A DNA stretch of 64,000 nt from an uncultured Lewinella sp. (GCA_937873655.1 CALMYQ010000021.1:99157-163156); one strand, 5' to 3'; shown: positions 1 through 8,760, numbered from the stretch's first letter. The notes: a model not told the origin generated them from the sequence alone. Numbers and translations: made by a program.

Positions 1-2217
1 GCGATCAGTTATGCCGTATACCGCCTGCTGAAGCACCGTTTTGCCAATTCACCGGGCGTAGCGGTGACTTATGCCGAGATCGATGCCAAGATGACGGAAC
101 TGGGTTACGATCCCAACGTGGAATCAACGGATTATTCGTCCGGCGACCCCGCTGCACTCGGTAATTATATCGCCGCACAGATCATCCAGTTCGGATTTCA
201 GGACGGCTCCAACGAGCAGGATGTCTACGCCAACCAATATTACGAACCGGTCAACCCGCCGCTCATCATGGCCTTCCCGGGAAATCCCACCCTGGTGAAC
301 CCCAATCGGTGGCAGCCCCTGACCCTGTCCGTCTTTATCGACCAGAACGGCAATGTGATCCCCATCAATACGCCGCCCTTCCTGAGTCCGGAATGGGGCC
401 AGGTCGTGCCGTTCTCCCTCAAGCCCGAAGACCGCACGATCTATAACCGCGACGGGTTCGATTACTGGGTTTACCACGATCCGGGCCCGCCGCCTTACAT
501 CGATACCACCGCAGTCGGGGGGATATCCGAAGAATACAAATGGACCTTCTGCCTGGTGGCCTGCTGGTCGTCCCACCTGGACGCCACCGACACCACCATG
601 TGGGATATTTCTCCGGGCGCTTCCGGAAATATTCAGCATTATCCTGAGTCGCTGGCGGAATATCACGACTTCTACAACCTCCTGGAAGGCGGCGATCCGG
701 GTGAAGGACGGGCGCTCAACCCCAAAACAGGCCAGCCTTATGCCCCCCAAATGGTTCGCCGGGGGGATTATGCCCGGGTCCTGGCCGAGTTCTGGGCGGA
801 CGGCCCCAATTCGGAAACGCCTCCGGGGCACTGGTTCACCATCCTGAATTATGTCAATTCCCGGCCCCAGCTGGTGCGCAGGTTCGGCGGCAAAGGCCCG
901 GTCCTGGACCCCCTGGAATGGGATGTAAAAACCTACCTGACCCTTGGCGGCGCACTGCACGATGTCGCGATATCCGCCTGGGGCATCAAAGGCTGGTACG
1001 ATTACATCCGGCCCGTTTCGGCGATTCGCTCCATGGCTGACCGCGGCCAGAGTTCCGACCCCGGCCTCCCGTCCTATCACCCGGGCGGGATCACCTTGAT
1101 ACCCGGCTATATCGAATTGGTCTACGAGGGCGACCCCCTGGCCGGCCAGAACAATGTCAATGTCGGCAAGATCAAGCTGAAGGCCTGGCGGGGCCCTGAT
1201 TACATCAACAACCCCGTAACCGATGTTGCAGGGGTGGGTTGGATATTGGCCGAGAACTGGTGGCCTTACCAGCGGCCCTCTTTCGTGACCCCGCCTTTTG
1301 CCGGGTATATATCAGGCCATTCGACGTATTCCCGCGCCGGCGCCGTGGTATTGACCGAGCTGACGGGCGACCCCTATTTTCCTGGCGGGATGGGCGAATT
1401 TCCGGCGCCGCAGAACCAGTACCTGGTATTTGAAGACGGCCCCAGCCAGGACATCACCCTGCAGTGGGCTACCTACCAGGATGCATCCGACCAGTGCAGC
1501 CTTTCCCGGATCTGGGGCGGCATTCACCCGCCTGCCGACGATATACCCGGTCGTTTCATCGGGCAGGAAATCGGAGAAGAAGCGTTCAGCTATGCGCGCA
1601 CCTTCTTTTACACCGACGCCGATGAGGACGGCTATTACAGCTATGAAGACTGCGACGACAACAACCCGGCCATCCACCCGGGGGCGGCTGAAGGTTGCGA
1701 CGGGCTGGACAACGACTGCAACAACCTGATCGATGACGGACTGACCATCCAGACCTATTTTGCTGATGCCGATAATGATTCCTATGGCGATGCTATGGTT
1801 TCGATCGACACCTGCGGCGCAGAACCGCCGGCCGGTTATGTTTTGAACGACCTCGACTGCGACGATACCAATCCGGCTATCCATCCCGGAGCGGAAGAGG
1901 TGCTGGACAGTCTCGATAACAACTGCGACGGCCAGGTCGATGAAGGGTTAGTAGCCGTGAAAGAACCGCAGTCCGACCCAGTCCGGATCTTCCCGAACCC
2001 GGCTAGGGATGAGATTGCGATCCTGCATCCCACCGCAACCGGGCTCAAAGCCCAACTGCTCGGCGCCGACGGTCATGTTTTGCGCGACTACGACCTGAGT
2101 CTGGCGGGCGGAAAGGCCGTAATATCCCTTTCCGATGTACCGGCGGGCGTTTATATCCTGGCGTTGACCGATTCGACCGGCGACCATCGATGGGTGGAAA
2201 GGATAGTGAAGATCTGA
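1..2217 (+). CDS. Vanadium-dependent haloperoxidase (PAP2 superfamily) with MopE-like repeats and T9SS sorting domain, 5' partial
   Basis: The frame is open from the first base, so the N-terminus lies outside the window. The catalytic core has the three phosphatase/haloperoxidase motifs: a K...RP segment (IKGWYDYIRP, near base 1000), SGH (bases 1312-1320) and SRIWGGIHPPADDIPGR with its His at 1525-1527. These would bind vanadate and let the enzyme oxidise halides with peroxide. Two Asp/Cys-rich MopE-type metal-binding repeats follow (DCDDNNPAIHPGA and DCDDTNPAIHPGA, bases 1645-1950). The protein ends in a type A T9SS sorting domain (VRIFPNPARDEIAIL to the C-terminal VERIVKI), so it is probably secreted or attached to the cell surface. 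Haloperoxidase and the non-haloperoxidase PAP2 phosphatase are the two readings; the length before motif 1 favours haloperoxidase. The halide preference cannot be read from the sequence. Confidence 0.88.
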   Translation, partial: AISYAVYRLLKHRFANSPGVAVTYAEIDAKMTELGYDPNVESTDYSSGDPAALGNYIAAQIIQFGFQDGSNEQDVYANQYYEPVNPPLIMAFPGNPTLVNPNRWQPLTLSVFIDQNGNVIPINTPPFLSPEWGQVVPFSLKPEDRTIYNRDGFDYWVYHDPGPPPYIDTTAVGGISEEYKWTFCLVACWSSHLDATDTTMWDISPGASGNIQHYPESLAEYHDFYNLLEGGDPGEGRALNPKTGQPYAPQMVRRGDYARVLAEFWADGPNSETPPGHWFTILNYVNSRPQLVRRFGGKGPVLDPLEWDVKTYLTLGGALHDVAISAWGIKGWYDYIRPVSAIRSMADRGQSSDPGLPSYHPGGITLIPGYIELVYEGDPLAGQNNVNVGKIKLKAWRGPDYINNPVTDVAGVGWILAENWWPYQRPSFVTPPFAGYISGHSTYSRAGAVVLTELTGDPYFPGGMGEFPAPQNQYLVFEDGPSQDITLQWATYQDASDQCSLSRIWGGIHPPADDIPGRFIGQEIGEEAFSYARTFFYTDADEDGYYSYEDCDDNNPAIHPGAAEGCDGLDNDCNNLIDDGLTIQTYFADADNDSYGDAMVSIDTCGAEPPAGYVLNDLDCDDTNPAIHPGAEEVLDSLDNNCDGQVDEGLVAVKEPQSDPVRIFPNPARDEIAILHPTATGLKAQLLGADGHVLRDYDLSLAGGKAVISLSDVPAGVYILALTDSTGDHRWVERIVKI

Positions 2218-2237
2218 CAATCGTTGGCCTGAAGATC

Positions 2238-2278
2238 CCGGATTACGCATTTTTGGAATACCGGAGTGCGTAATCCGG
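2238..2278. terminator. 12-bp perfect stem-loop after the haloperoxidase gene
   Basis: CCGGATTACGCA (2238-2249) is perfectly complementary to TGCGTAATCCGG (2267-2278) across a 17-base loop. It lies 20 bases past the haloperoxidase stop. There is no strong T-run, so terminator function is inferred. The right arm contains an in-frame GTG that could be taken as the start of the next gene; its place inside the stem argues for the downstream ATG instead. Confidence 0.6.
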
Positions 2279-2319
2279 ATTATTCGGGGTATATTTGTCT
2301 GGAATCCAATCTATTATTT

Positions 2320-3234
2320 ATGGGCCCTGCGGCTTTTAAGGAAAAGCTTCAACAACTTGTCGCCGACGATCAACTCGATGAGGCTGCAGAGGCATTGACC
2401 GGATTCTGGAAAAAGAAACACGCCGGCCTGGAAGCGCTGTCATTGGCCCAGCTCCGCCGGTTGAAAACCCTGAAGACCGAGCAAAGCAAAGGCACGATCA
2501 GCGATAACGACGCGTTTGTGGAGCGGGCCAAAGTTACGGATGCGCTCCTGCTGATCATCGGCCAGACGGACACCGGCAAACCAACCGTGCCGGAAGAATT
2601 GAAAGCCTACCTGCCGCCCAAACCTGCCTTTCAACCGGTTATGCTGGTTCTTATTGCCGCGTTTTTTATGGCGGTGGCCTTTATAACCTATCGCGCCTTT
2701 TTCACCCGGCCGGAAGACTTTACCCTCGCCCTCAATTTCATGGAATCCGGCGATGAAAGTAAATTGGTCAACCAGGGAAAAGCCCGAATCATCCTCGGCA
2801 GTCGCCCGATGGACGTAAAAGCCATCAATGCGGAAGGCCGGATCTTTTACGAACAGATTCCCGCTTCGGCACTCAATGATTCCGTCCGGGTGGTCGTTAT
2901 AGATATGCCCTACCGGGTGACCGGGCAATCGGCCTACACCGCCGCAAAAAGCCGGTCCATTGCCGTCAGCCTGGAGCCCGTACAGGATACGCTCAGCTGG
3001 CGGGGGACGGTAATTGACAATGGCGGTAAACCTGTTGAAGATGCGATCATTGACGTGGAAAACGGCCTCGCAAAAGGGCAGACCGATGCGATGGGACATT
3101 TTCGCATCGCGGTGCCCGGCAAGGCCGGCGACCAGGTGCAGACGGTTGTCCTGCTGAACGGAAAGGTGGTCAGAAATGCCCGCTTCACTTTATCGGAAAC
3201 CGCGCCTCCTACCATAGTTTTAGACGATGAATGA
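2320..3234 (+). CDS. Effector-associated-like domain protein with one membrane segment and a carboxypeptidase-regulatory-like domain
   Basis: This 304-residue protein has three parts. Residues 1-85 are a charged helical domain (starting MGPAAFKEKLQQLVADDQLD) whose pattern resembles the effector-associated domains of bacterial conflict and signalling proteins; this is a pattern match only. Residues about 105-127 form a single transmembrane helix (VMLVLIAAFFMAVAFITY). The C-terminal 90 residues look like a carboxypeptidase-regulatory beta-sandwich (WRGTVIDNGGKPVEDAIIDV). The predicted topology is a cytosolic adaptor and a periplasmic sandwich. I chose ATG 2320 because the alternative GTG at 2266 lies inside a stem-loop. 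The stop is 6 bases before the next gene, so the two are probably cotranscribed. The function is unknown. Confidence 0.75.
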   Translation: MGPAAFKEKLQQLVADDQLDEAAEALTGFWKKKHAGLEALSLAQLRRLKTLKTEQSKGTISDNDAFVERAKVTDALLLIIGQTDTGKPTVPEELKAYLPPKPAFQPVMLVLIAAFFMAVAFITYRAFFTRPEDFTLALNFMESGDESKLVNQGKARIILGSRPMDVKAINAEGRIFYEQIPASALNDSVRVVVIDMPYRVTGQSAYTAAKSRSIAVSLEPVQDTLSWRGTVIDNGGKPVEDAIIDVENGLAKGQTDAMGHFRIAVPGKAGDQVQTVVLLNGKVVRNARFTLSETAPPTIVLDDE

Positions 3235-3240
3235 TCTTGG

Positions 3241-4275
3241 ATGATGAAAAAATGGATATTATCGGTCTTGTTGCTGATCCCTTTTCTTGCAAGCAGCCAG
3301 GAGGTGATCTTTTCCGGCCGGATCGTCGACGCGGCAACCGGCGCCGGCGTATCGGGCATCCGTGTGCGGATTCTGGACCAGGGGGAAGGCGTTACCGATG
3401 ACGACGGCATCTTCCGGATTCCGCTCAAAAAGGGCACGACCGAGGTCCAGGTGGAACTGTCAAAAGAATGGACGGTGCAATACCCACGCGAAGGGAAAGC
3501 CCTGGTGCCGTTGTCGAGCGAGGCCCGGATAGAATTTGAGGTCAAACGCCTGCGATCGGAAAATGCCCTGCTGCTCAGAGAAGTTGAACGCCTTAAAAAC
3601 GAGGGCAGGCTCAAGTCGGCTCAGATCGATTCCCTCCGGCAGGTATTGGAAGATTCCGCTGCCGTTTTTCAGGAGCGGATAGCGCTTAAAACCGGCATTT
3701 ATCAGGATTCCATCCGGAAATCTGCCGCCGAAAACGAAGCGCTTCGCATGAAGCTGTCCGAGCTTACCGGGCAACTGGAACAAACGTTTATCCGCCGGAA
3801 CAAGGCGGAAGCCCGCGGCCTGATCTCCTCCGAATTGCTGGCTTACGCAGACCGGCTCAAAGACCTCCGGGATTTCCTGCCGCATATCCGCGACGTCTTT
3901 CTGGAAAACCGGGCATCGGAAAATTTCAACAAGGTCATCATCCGGTACAATGCCGCCCGCGAACCGGTCAATGACAACCGGGAAGCCAGGCTGGCCAGCG
4001 CTCGGCTCTACTGGCCCGATGAATTGACGGAAGACGAATTGGAAGAGGCCTATGATCTCGTTTTGAAAGATATCCATCAACGCATCATTCTGCCCCTGAA
4101 CGACGAATTGCTGGAATATATCCGGGCGGCGGCCACAGGAAGAATGCCGAGGGTAGCCGCTTCAAAAAAAGCCCGGAAAGCAGCGGACGCCGGTGTCAAA
4201 TCCCTGGAATATCCCATTGCCCAACTGGAGCAAAAGATTGGGGAAGTAAACGCCCGGTTGAAAAGTAACCAATAA
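3241..4275 (+). CDS. Exported coiled-coil protein with N-terminal carboxypeptidase-regulatory-like domain
   Basis: This 344-residue protein begins with a signal peptide (MMKKWILSVLLLIPFLASS). A carboxypeptidase-regulatory-like domain follows at about residues 22-95 (FSGRIVDAATGAGVSGIRV). A long coiled coil with heptad-spaced Leu/Ile spans about residues 98-190 (KRLRSENALLLREVERLKNE), and the helical C-terminal half is rich in charge. No catalytic motif is visible. It shares the beta-sandwich type with the preceding membrane protein and sits 6 bases after it, so the two products may contact each other in the periplasm. The function is unknown. Confidence 0.78.
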   Translation: MMKKWILSVLLLIPFLASSQEVIFSGRIVDAATGAGVSGIRVRILDQGEGVTDDDGIFRIPLKKGTTEVQVELSKEWTVQYPREGKALVPLSSEARIEFEVKRLRSENALLLREVERLKNEGRLKSAQIDSLRQVLEDSAAVFQERIALKTGIYQDSIRKSAAENEALRMKLSELTGQLEQTFIRRNKAEARGLISSELLAYADRLKDLRDFLPHIRDVFLENRASENFNKVIIRYNAAREPVNDNREARLASARLYWPDELTEDELEEAYDLVLKDIHQRIILPLNDELLEYIRAAATGRMPRVAASKKARKAADAGVKSLEYPIAQLEQKIGEVNARLKSNQ

Positions 4276-4285
4276 ACCGTGATAT

Positions 4286-5014
4286 ATGAAAAATCTGCTG
4301 TGGGTACTGATGGCAATAGTAGTTTGCGCCCTGGGTTGCGCCAAGAATGATTGCGGTGGAGGATCGATCAAGACGGTAGAACCCGACGGTAATCCTGCGG
4401 GGTATCAAATAAAGATTAAAGGTTCAGGGTTTGATGCTGATACAAAGGTTCGGTTCGATGATTTGTATGGAATCGTGCAATTTCAAAGCGTTAGTGAATT
4501 ATTCGTTACCGTCCCTAATGGCCTTGTGGGTAATGTAACTATTGTAGCGGAATCAGCAGATAAGACTTGTATCGGCCGTTCCGACCAGCTGTTTACTGTG
4601 TTCGGAAATTATCCTGCAGATATTCCGCCCAGCCCCACTTTTATCGTCGTACCAGTAGCGCCGACTGTTTATCCATCTGATTTTCAAAACCTCTGGCAGA
4701 ATCTGAGCGATGCAGGACATTCCATTTTGCTGCAAGGGGTTGATGGCATTATCGATCCGGAACAATCCCATGAAAACAGCAATAAAAGCGAATTATTGCA
4801 GGATAATCCTATTTCAGGCCATTTTTTTTGGGATGAGGTCGCCAAAACCACTGATATAGAGGTGATCATTGATCGGTCTTTGAAATCTGGCGGTATCAAA
4901 GAGACTTATAAAGGAGAATTGATACTTCCGGGCTCGGTAGGTTCAGACGCCACCCTGGTCCTTTTGCTTACATCCACCAACGACGGGCGCCAATTATTAT
5001 TCGGGTATTTTTGA
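4286..5014 (+). CDS. Lipoprotein with IPT/TIG-like domain
   Basis: This 242-residue protein has a lipoprotein signal ending in the lipobox ALGC (lipidated Cys18). Residues about 30-105 look like an IPT/TIG immunoglobulin fold (YQIKIKGSGFDADTKVRFDD, then SELFVTVPNGLVGNVTI), common in surface lipoproteins of Bacteroidota. The remaining part has no family I recognise. It starts 10 bases after the coiled-coil gene and closes a probable three-gene operon with the two preceding genes. The codon mix is more AT-rich than its neighbours (GATTTG, TTTGATGCTGAT), which could mean more recent acquisition. It is convergent with the next gene. Confidence 0.75.
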   Translation: MKNLLWVLMAIVVCALGCAKNDCGGGSIKTVEPDGNPAGYQIKIKGSGFDADTKVRFDDLYGIVQFQSVSELFVTVPNGLVGNVTIVAESADKTCIGRSDQLFTVFGNYPADIPPSPTFIVVPVAPTVYPSDFQNLWQNLSDAGHSILLQGVDGIIDPEQSHENSNKSELLQDNPISGHFFWDEVAKTTDIEVIIDRSLKSGGIKETYKGELILPGSVGSDATLVLLLTSTNDGRQLLFGYF

Positions 5015-5043
5015 TTACCCGGAGGGTATGAATTTCCTTTTCC

Positions 5044-5973
5044 TTAGTTGCCGGTCAACAGATACCGAACCCCAAGACTGATCTGATTGTAACTCCCTTT
5101 TACGATCCGCAACGGGGCATTCGAGGGGCCTTCCTTGATGCTCCGGTCCAGTGACAGCCCGATGCTCCACGCGTCGGCCGGCAGGAATTGTACACTGATG
5201 CCGTACAAAAAACTGGTCCTGACCCGGTTGAACCCGTTATCCGCTTTAATGTAGTTAAAACCGGACGCATAACTCAGGCTGGGAATGAGGTACCATTTGC
5301 GATCCTGCAAAACGGTCACGAAATAAAGGCCTGCCGGTATGGTCAGGGAAGTTTGATCCCGGTCCTCATTCCTGAATTGATAAACGGCGCCTGCTGTAGC
5401 GAATACGTATAGCCAGGGCTGGAACTGCTGGTAGAATACCCCTTGGACAGTCCATGCCGTACGATCGAAGCCCAACTGCTGGCGGATAAATGCATCTCCC
5501 TCAACGGGAAAAGTTAGGCTGGTCTGGACATTGAATTCCGGCAGGGTTCGGATGGGTTTTATCCGGGCGCCCAATCCAATCGTCCCCAGGGAATGAATGG
5601 CTTCATCGTTGAAAACCCCGAAGGGGCCGCTGCTTTCATCGGCATCCAAGACCTGGTGGGCGGCGCGGAGCTCCAGTCCGAAATTGATGAAATTGCTTTG
5701 AAAAGGGTTGTACCAGACCCGCCCGATCTGATCGAGCCTCGAAGACCGGGCCACCCCGTCGGGGTCGTTCATGTCCCTTAGTTTGAGGGTGGAAAGGGTG
5801 TTAAACAAATTGAATTCCCACTCGCCTCCGTTAATCACCACCGGCGCCAGGTTGGAAATGACAATTCCCGGGTTTAATGTGTCGGCTTGAAGAGGGCTCC
5901 CGGCGGAGAAAGCCGGCAATGCACGGGTTGCGGTTACAGCCAGGAACAAAAAAAATTTCACGCTAGCTTTCAT
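5044..5973 (-). CDS. Outer-membrane beta-barrel-like protein of unknown function
   Basis: This 309-residue protein begins with a signal peptide (MKASVKFFLFLAVTATRALPAFS). The rest alternates polar and hydrophobic residues with many aromatic strand ends (WYLIPSLSYASGFNY, SFLYGISVQFLPADAWSIGLSLD), and the last strand ends ISLGVRYLLTGN. This pattern fits an outer-membrane barrel of about 12 strands. No enzymatic motif is visible. An upstream in-frame ATG would add 23 residues ahead of the signal peptide; I prefer the start that places the signal at the N-terminus. Substrate and role are unknown. Confidence 0.72.
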   Translation of the reverse strand: MKASVKFFLFLAVTATRALPAFSAGSPLQADTLNPGIVISNLAPVVINGGEWEFNLFNTLSTLKLRDMNDPDGVARSSRLDQIGRVWYNPFQSNFINFGLELRAAHQVLDADESSGPFGVFNDEAIHSLGTIGLGARIKPIRTLPEFNVQTSLTFPVEGDAFIRQQLGFDRTAWTVQGVFYQQFQPWLYVFATAGAVYQFRNEDRDQTSLTIPAGLYFVTVLQDRKWYLIPSLSYASGFNYIKADNGFNRVRTSFLYGISVQFLPADAWSIGLSLDRSIKEGPSNAPLRIVKGSYNQISLGVRYLLTGN

Positions 5974-6088
5974 AGGTTCCGGTTTTGGAAAACACCTCAT
6001 AATCAGCAGGTTGATTTCTACCCAAATGTAATCCTTCTCCACGAATTTTTTACCTGGCGCAATAGGAAACGACGAAAATCGTTTTTTA

Positions 6089-6132
6089 ACTATAAAAATA
6101 GTTGAATGACGAAAAAAATAATTGTAGCTTTG
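6089..6132 (+). promoter_or_regulatory. blaI-1 promoter and overlapping operator dyad
   Basis: The dyad ACTAT-AAAA-ATAGT (6089-6102) ends on the TTG (6102-6104) of a Bacteroidota -33 element. After 20 bases comes the -7 element TAGCTTTG (6125-6132). The BlaI-type gene starts 36 bases downstream. A repressor bound to the dyad would cover the -33 region. The same arrangement occurs in front of the second blaI gene in this window. A second weaker dyad, ACGA-AAA-TCGT, lies at 6072-6082. Confidence 0.72.
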
Positions 6133-6167
6133 TTGCCAACGGGCTTGAACCGGGAAAAACAGGAAAA

Positions 6168-6530
6168 ATGAAACGACTCACACCGAAAGAAGAAGAGGTC
6201 ATGCAGGCAGTCTGGCGATTGGAAAAGGCCTTTGCCAAGGACGTTCGCGAAGAATTGCCGGAGCCCAGACCGCACGTCAACACCGTGTCGACCGTTATGC
6301 GGAAACTGGTGAAGAAGGGGTTTCTCGGTTTCGAGGATTTCGGCGCCACCCACCGGTATTTTGCCAAAGTGGGCAAGGAGGATTACAGCCAGGAATACCT
6401 CGGCGAAAAGCTGGCCGGCTATTTCGGGGATTCCTATAAGGAAATGGTCGCCTTTTTTGCCAAGGAAGAAAAAGTCAGCGTGGAGGACCTGAAAGAGATC
6501 ATCCGCATGATCGAAAATCCGGAAGAATGA
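6168..6530 (+). CDS. blaI: BlaI/MecI-family transcriptional repressor (copy 1)
   Basis: This 120-residue protein is a winged-helix repressor of the BlaI/MecI family. It begins MKRLTPKEEEVMQAVWRLEK, with the recognition helix around TVSTVMRKLVKKGFL, a wing (FGATHRYFAKV) and a C-terminal dimerisation helix region ending RMIENPEE. It fits the usual 120-130-residue length. An in-frame TTG 66 bases upstream falls on the -33 promoter element and was rejected. The next gene, 51 bases downstream, is a BlaR1-type membrane protease, the usual partner that triggers repressor cleavage. The operator in its own promoter predicts autorepression. There is no beta-lactamase next to it. Confidence 0.9.
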   Translation: MKRLTPKEEEVMQAVWRLEKAFAKDVREELPEPRPHVNTVSTVMRKLVKKGFLGFEDFGATHRYFAKVGKEDYSQEYLGEKLAGYFGDSYKEMVAFFAKEEKVSVEDLKEIIRMIENPEE

Positions 6531-6581
6531 CCCTGCTCAATTTGTCACCCAACTCATCACCCGAATTAAAAAACGAGCGCT

Positions 6582-8756
6582 ATGCCGGTTATCAATACCC
6601 TTTTTCCATATATCCTGAAGATCAATATTGCCCTGCTGATTTTAGGCGCCATTTACTGGTTTCTGCTCCGCAGGGAAACCTTCCACCGGCTCAACAGGTG
6701 GATCATGCTGGGCATCCTTTTCACTTCGCTGGCGCTGCCTTTTTTCATGCTTCGCCAGAACCTGATCAGCAATCCGCTCTACCGTTGGGTTGATCAGGCC
6801 GTTTTGCTTGCGGAAGCGCCCGATGCGGCGGCGTTTCCCGGGATCGCGCCCGAGGCATGGGCAGTACCTGAACCCTCAGCTCCGGCGGCGCCGGCCGCTT
6901 TGCCGGAAGAACCAGCGGAGCCTGCTATCGAAGAGCCGGCGCCGATAGCCCTATTCGCCGACGCCCCTGATCGCAATTGGGAACTGATATCCTGGGCCGG
7001 GCGTTTGTACTGGCTGGTGGCGTTGATGCTGGGCTTGCGTTTGCTGATGCAGGTAATATCGGTCGGCCGGGTTTTGTGGTACAGTAACCGGCGCAATGCT
7101 CCCGTTTTGCTCAACGACCGGATCCCGGCGCCGTTTTCTTTTTTCCACTGGATCGTGCTCAACCCGGAACAGCACAGCGGCCGGTTGCGCGACCAGATCA
7201 TTGCCCATGAGGAAGTGCACGCCCGCGAAGGCCATACAGCCGACATCCTGCTGATGGAGTTGTTTTCCATTTTCTGCTGGTTCAACCCGATGGTCTGGGC
7301 GCTGAAAAAGGCCGTGCGATTGAACCTGGAGTTTATCGCCGATGAAGCCGTTTTGCGTTCCGGACAGGATAAAAAAGAATACCAGTACAATCTGCTCAAA
7401 TCCATTGTTCCCGACTACCAGCTGATGCTGGCCAATCATTTCAACCATTCGTTCATTAAAAACAGAATTGCCATGATGAATGCCAAGAAATCACCCGTTC
7501 AATCAAAATGGAAGTATTTCCTCATCCTGCCCGCCGTTCTGGGACTGATGCTGGCTTTTAGCCCGGCGGTTGCACAGAACCCGGCGCCGGAAACGACTGC
7601 CAGACCCGTCCAGGTTCCAACGCCTGCGCCGGTTGTGGAGCCCGCCGTGGAAACAATCGTTGAAGCGCCGGATCCGGCGCCCGTGCCTGCGGTTGTGGTA
7701 GAATCTGCCGGTTCAGGGGTGTCGGTTAATGTCCGGCCCCAGCCGTCGGTCGCAGTCGGCATCGGCCAGTCCGCCGGCGCATCCGTATCCGCTTCCGGAG
7801 TCGGTGTTTCGACGGCAGTAGCCGGCCGCGCCACCGGATCGATAAACAGCGCAGTTGCCGGAATGGGCAGCAATTCGGTGACCACAGCGGGTCCGGTCGT
7901 GGCGAATTCGGGAACCGCCTCTGCCGGCATCAGCGCCAATGCTCTGGCGCCTGTCCCGACCAGGGAAGGGGATATCTATGTCGTGATCCGGCAGAATACG
8001 AAGGAAGAAACGCTGATGGATATCCGGAAAATCCTGGCCGCCCGGGGGATCAATTTCGACTATTCAGATCTGAAACTCAATGAAGATAATCTGATCACAA
8101 GGATCAACCTGTCAGTCAGGGTTGAAGACCGGTTCCAGGGCCGGTTGGACGGTTATAATGACGGCCGGCCGATTGATGCTCCGCTGGTGGTATACCTGCG
8201 CCCCGAAATGCAGAGTTTTGGCGTATCCAAAGATATTCCCAATGACCTTGAACCGGAGGTGAGGAATACACTGGAAAAGCTTTCAGGTCTTTGGATAACG
8301 AATGGCAAAAATCAGGTCATTTCAGGAGAATTGTTCAAATATGCCGTTCGGGGCAGTAACAAAGAAGGCATGACCTATACCCCTTCCGGTACGGCCGGTA
8401 AGAAAAATATCTTTGTTGTGATCTCGGGCAATACGACCAAGGCCGATATCAGGAAAATTGAGGACGAACTGAAGGAAAAAGGATTGTATCTCCGTTTTTC
8501 AAAGCTGGATTTTACCTCCGACGGCCGGATCTCCAAAATAAAAATCGATGTCAGGGACGACCACGGGCTTTCCGGCAACCTGAGCAATACCTATGATACG
8601 CCGGAAGACAAGGTCTATATTTACCGGTTTTACGATGGGGACGGCGGCTTCGGCATCGGCAGCGGCTCGGACCTGGACAAGGATAAAAAAATGCCCAAAA
8701 ACGTCCGGAATGCTATCAGGGAAACGAAATCCGGATACAAGATCGGTACGTTTTAA
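6582..8756 (+). CDS. BlaR1-family M56 membrane metalloprotease (copy 1) with Ala/Pro/Val linker and duplicated C-terminal domain
   Basis: This 724-residue protein has BlaR1 architecture: N-terminal membrane helices (about 5-25, 37-55, 130-150), the zinc-protease motif HEEVH at residues 209-213 with a downstream Glu in LEFIADEAV, and a last membrane helix at about 307-325 (KYFLILPAVLGLMLAFSP). The beta-lactam-binding sensor of staphylococcal BlaR1 is absent. In its place are a low-complexity Ala/Val/Pro/Ser linker (about 335-455) and two copies of an alpha/beta domain (IYVVIRQNTKEETLMDIRKI near 464; IFVVISGNTTKADIRKIEDE near 609). The signal sensed is therefore probably not a beta-lactam. It lies downstream of blaI copy 1 in a likely operon. 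Confidence 0.87.
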   Translation: MPVINTLFPYILKINIALLILGAIYWFLLRRETFHRLNRWIMLGILFTSLALPFFMLRQNLISNPLYRWVDQAVLLAEAPDAAAFPGIAPEAWAVPEPSAPAAPAALPEEPAEPAIEEPAPIALFADAPDRNWELISWAGRLYWLVALMLGLRLLMQVISVGRVLWYSNRRNAPVLLNDRIPAPFSFFHWIVLNPEQHSGRLRDQIIAHEEVHAREGHTADILLMELFSIFCWFNPMVWALKKAVRLNLEFIADEAVLRSGQDKKEYQYNLLKSIVPDYQLMLANHFNHSFIKNRIAMMNAKKSPVQSKWKYFLILPAVLGLMLAFSPAVAQNPAPETTARPVQVPTPAPVVEPAVETIVEAPDPAPVPAVVVESAGSGVSVNVRPQPSVAVGIGQSAGASVSASGVGVSTAVAGRATGSINSAVAGMGSNSVTTAGPVVANSGTASAGISANALAPVPTREGDIYVVIRQNTKEETLMDIRKILAARGINFDYSDLKLNEDNLITRINLSVRVEDRFQGRLDGYNDGRPIDAPLVVYLRPEMQSFGVSKDIPNDLEPEVRNTLEKLSGLWITNGKNQVISGELFKYAVRGSNKEGMTYTPSGTAGKKNIFVVISGNTTKADIRKIEDELKEKGLYLRFSKLDFTSDGRISKIKIDVRDDHGLSGNLSNTYDTPEDKVYIYRFYDGDGGFGIGSGSDLDKDKKMPKNVRNAIRETKSGYKIGTF

Positions 8757-8760
8757 AATT

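Noticed and set aside
124..1080. Minus-strand frame of 318 codons
   Set aside because: It lies fully inside the haloperoxidase gene on the other strand; the haloperoxidase motifs are clear.
2266..2319. GTG start for the effector-associated-like gene
   Set aside because: The codon lies on the right arm of a 12-bp perfect stem-loop, so the ATG at 2320 is more plausible.
6527..6793. Plus-strand frame of 88 codons overlapping the blaI-1 stop
   Set aside because: It is out of frame with and mostly inside blaR1-1; no domain is seen.
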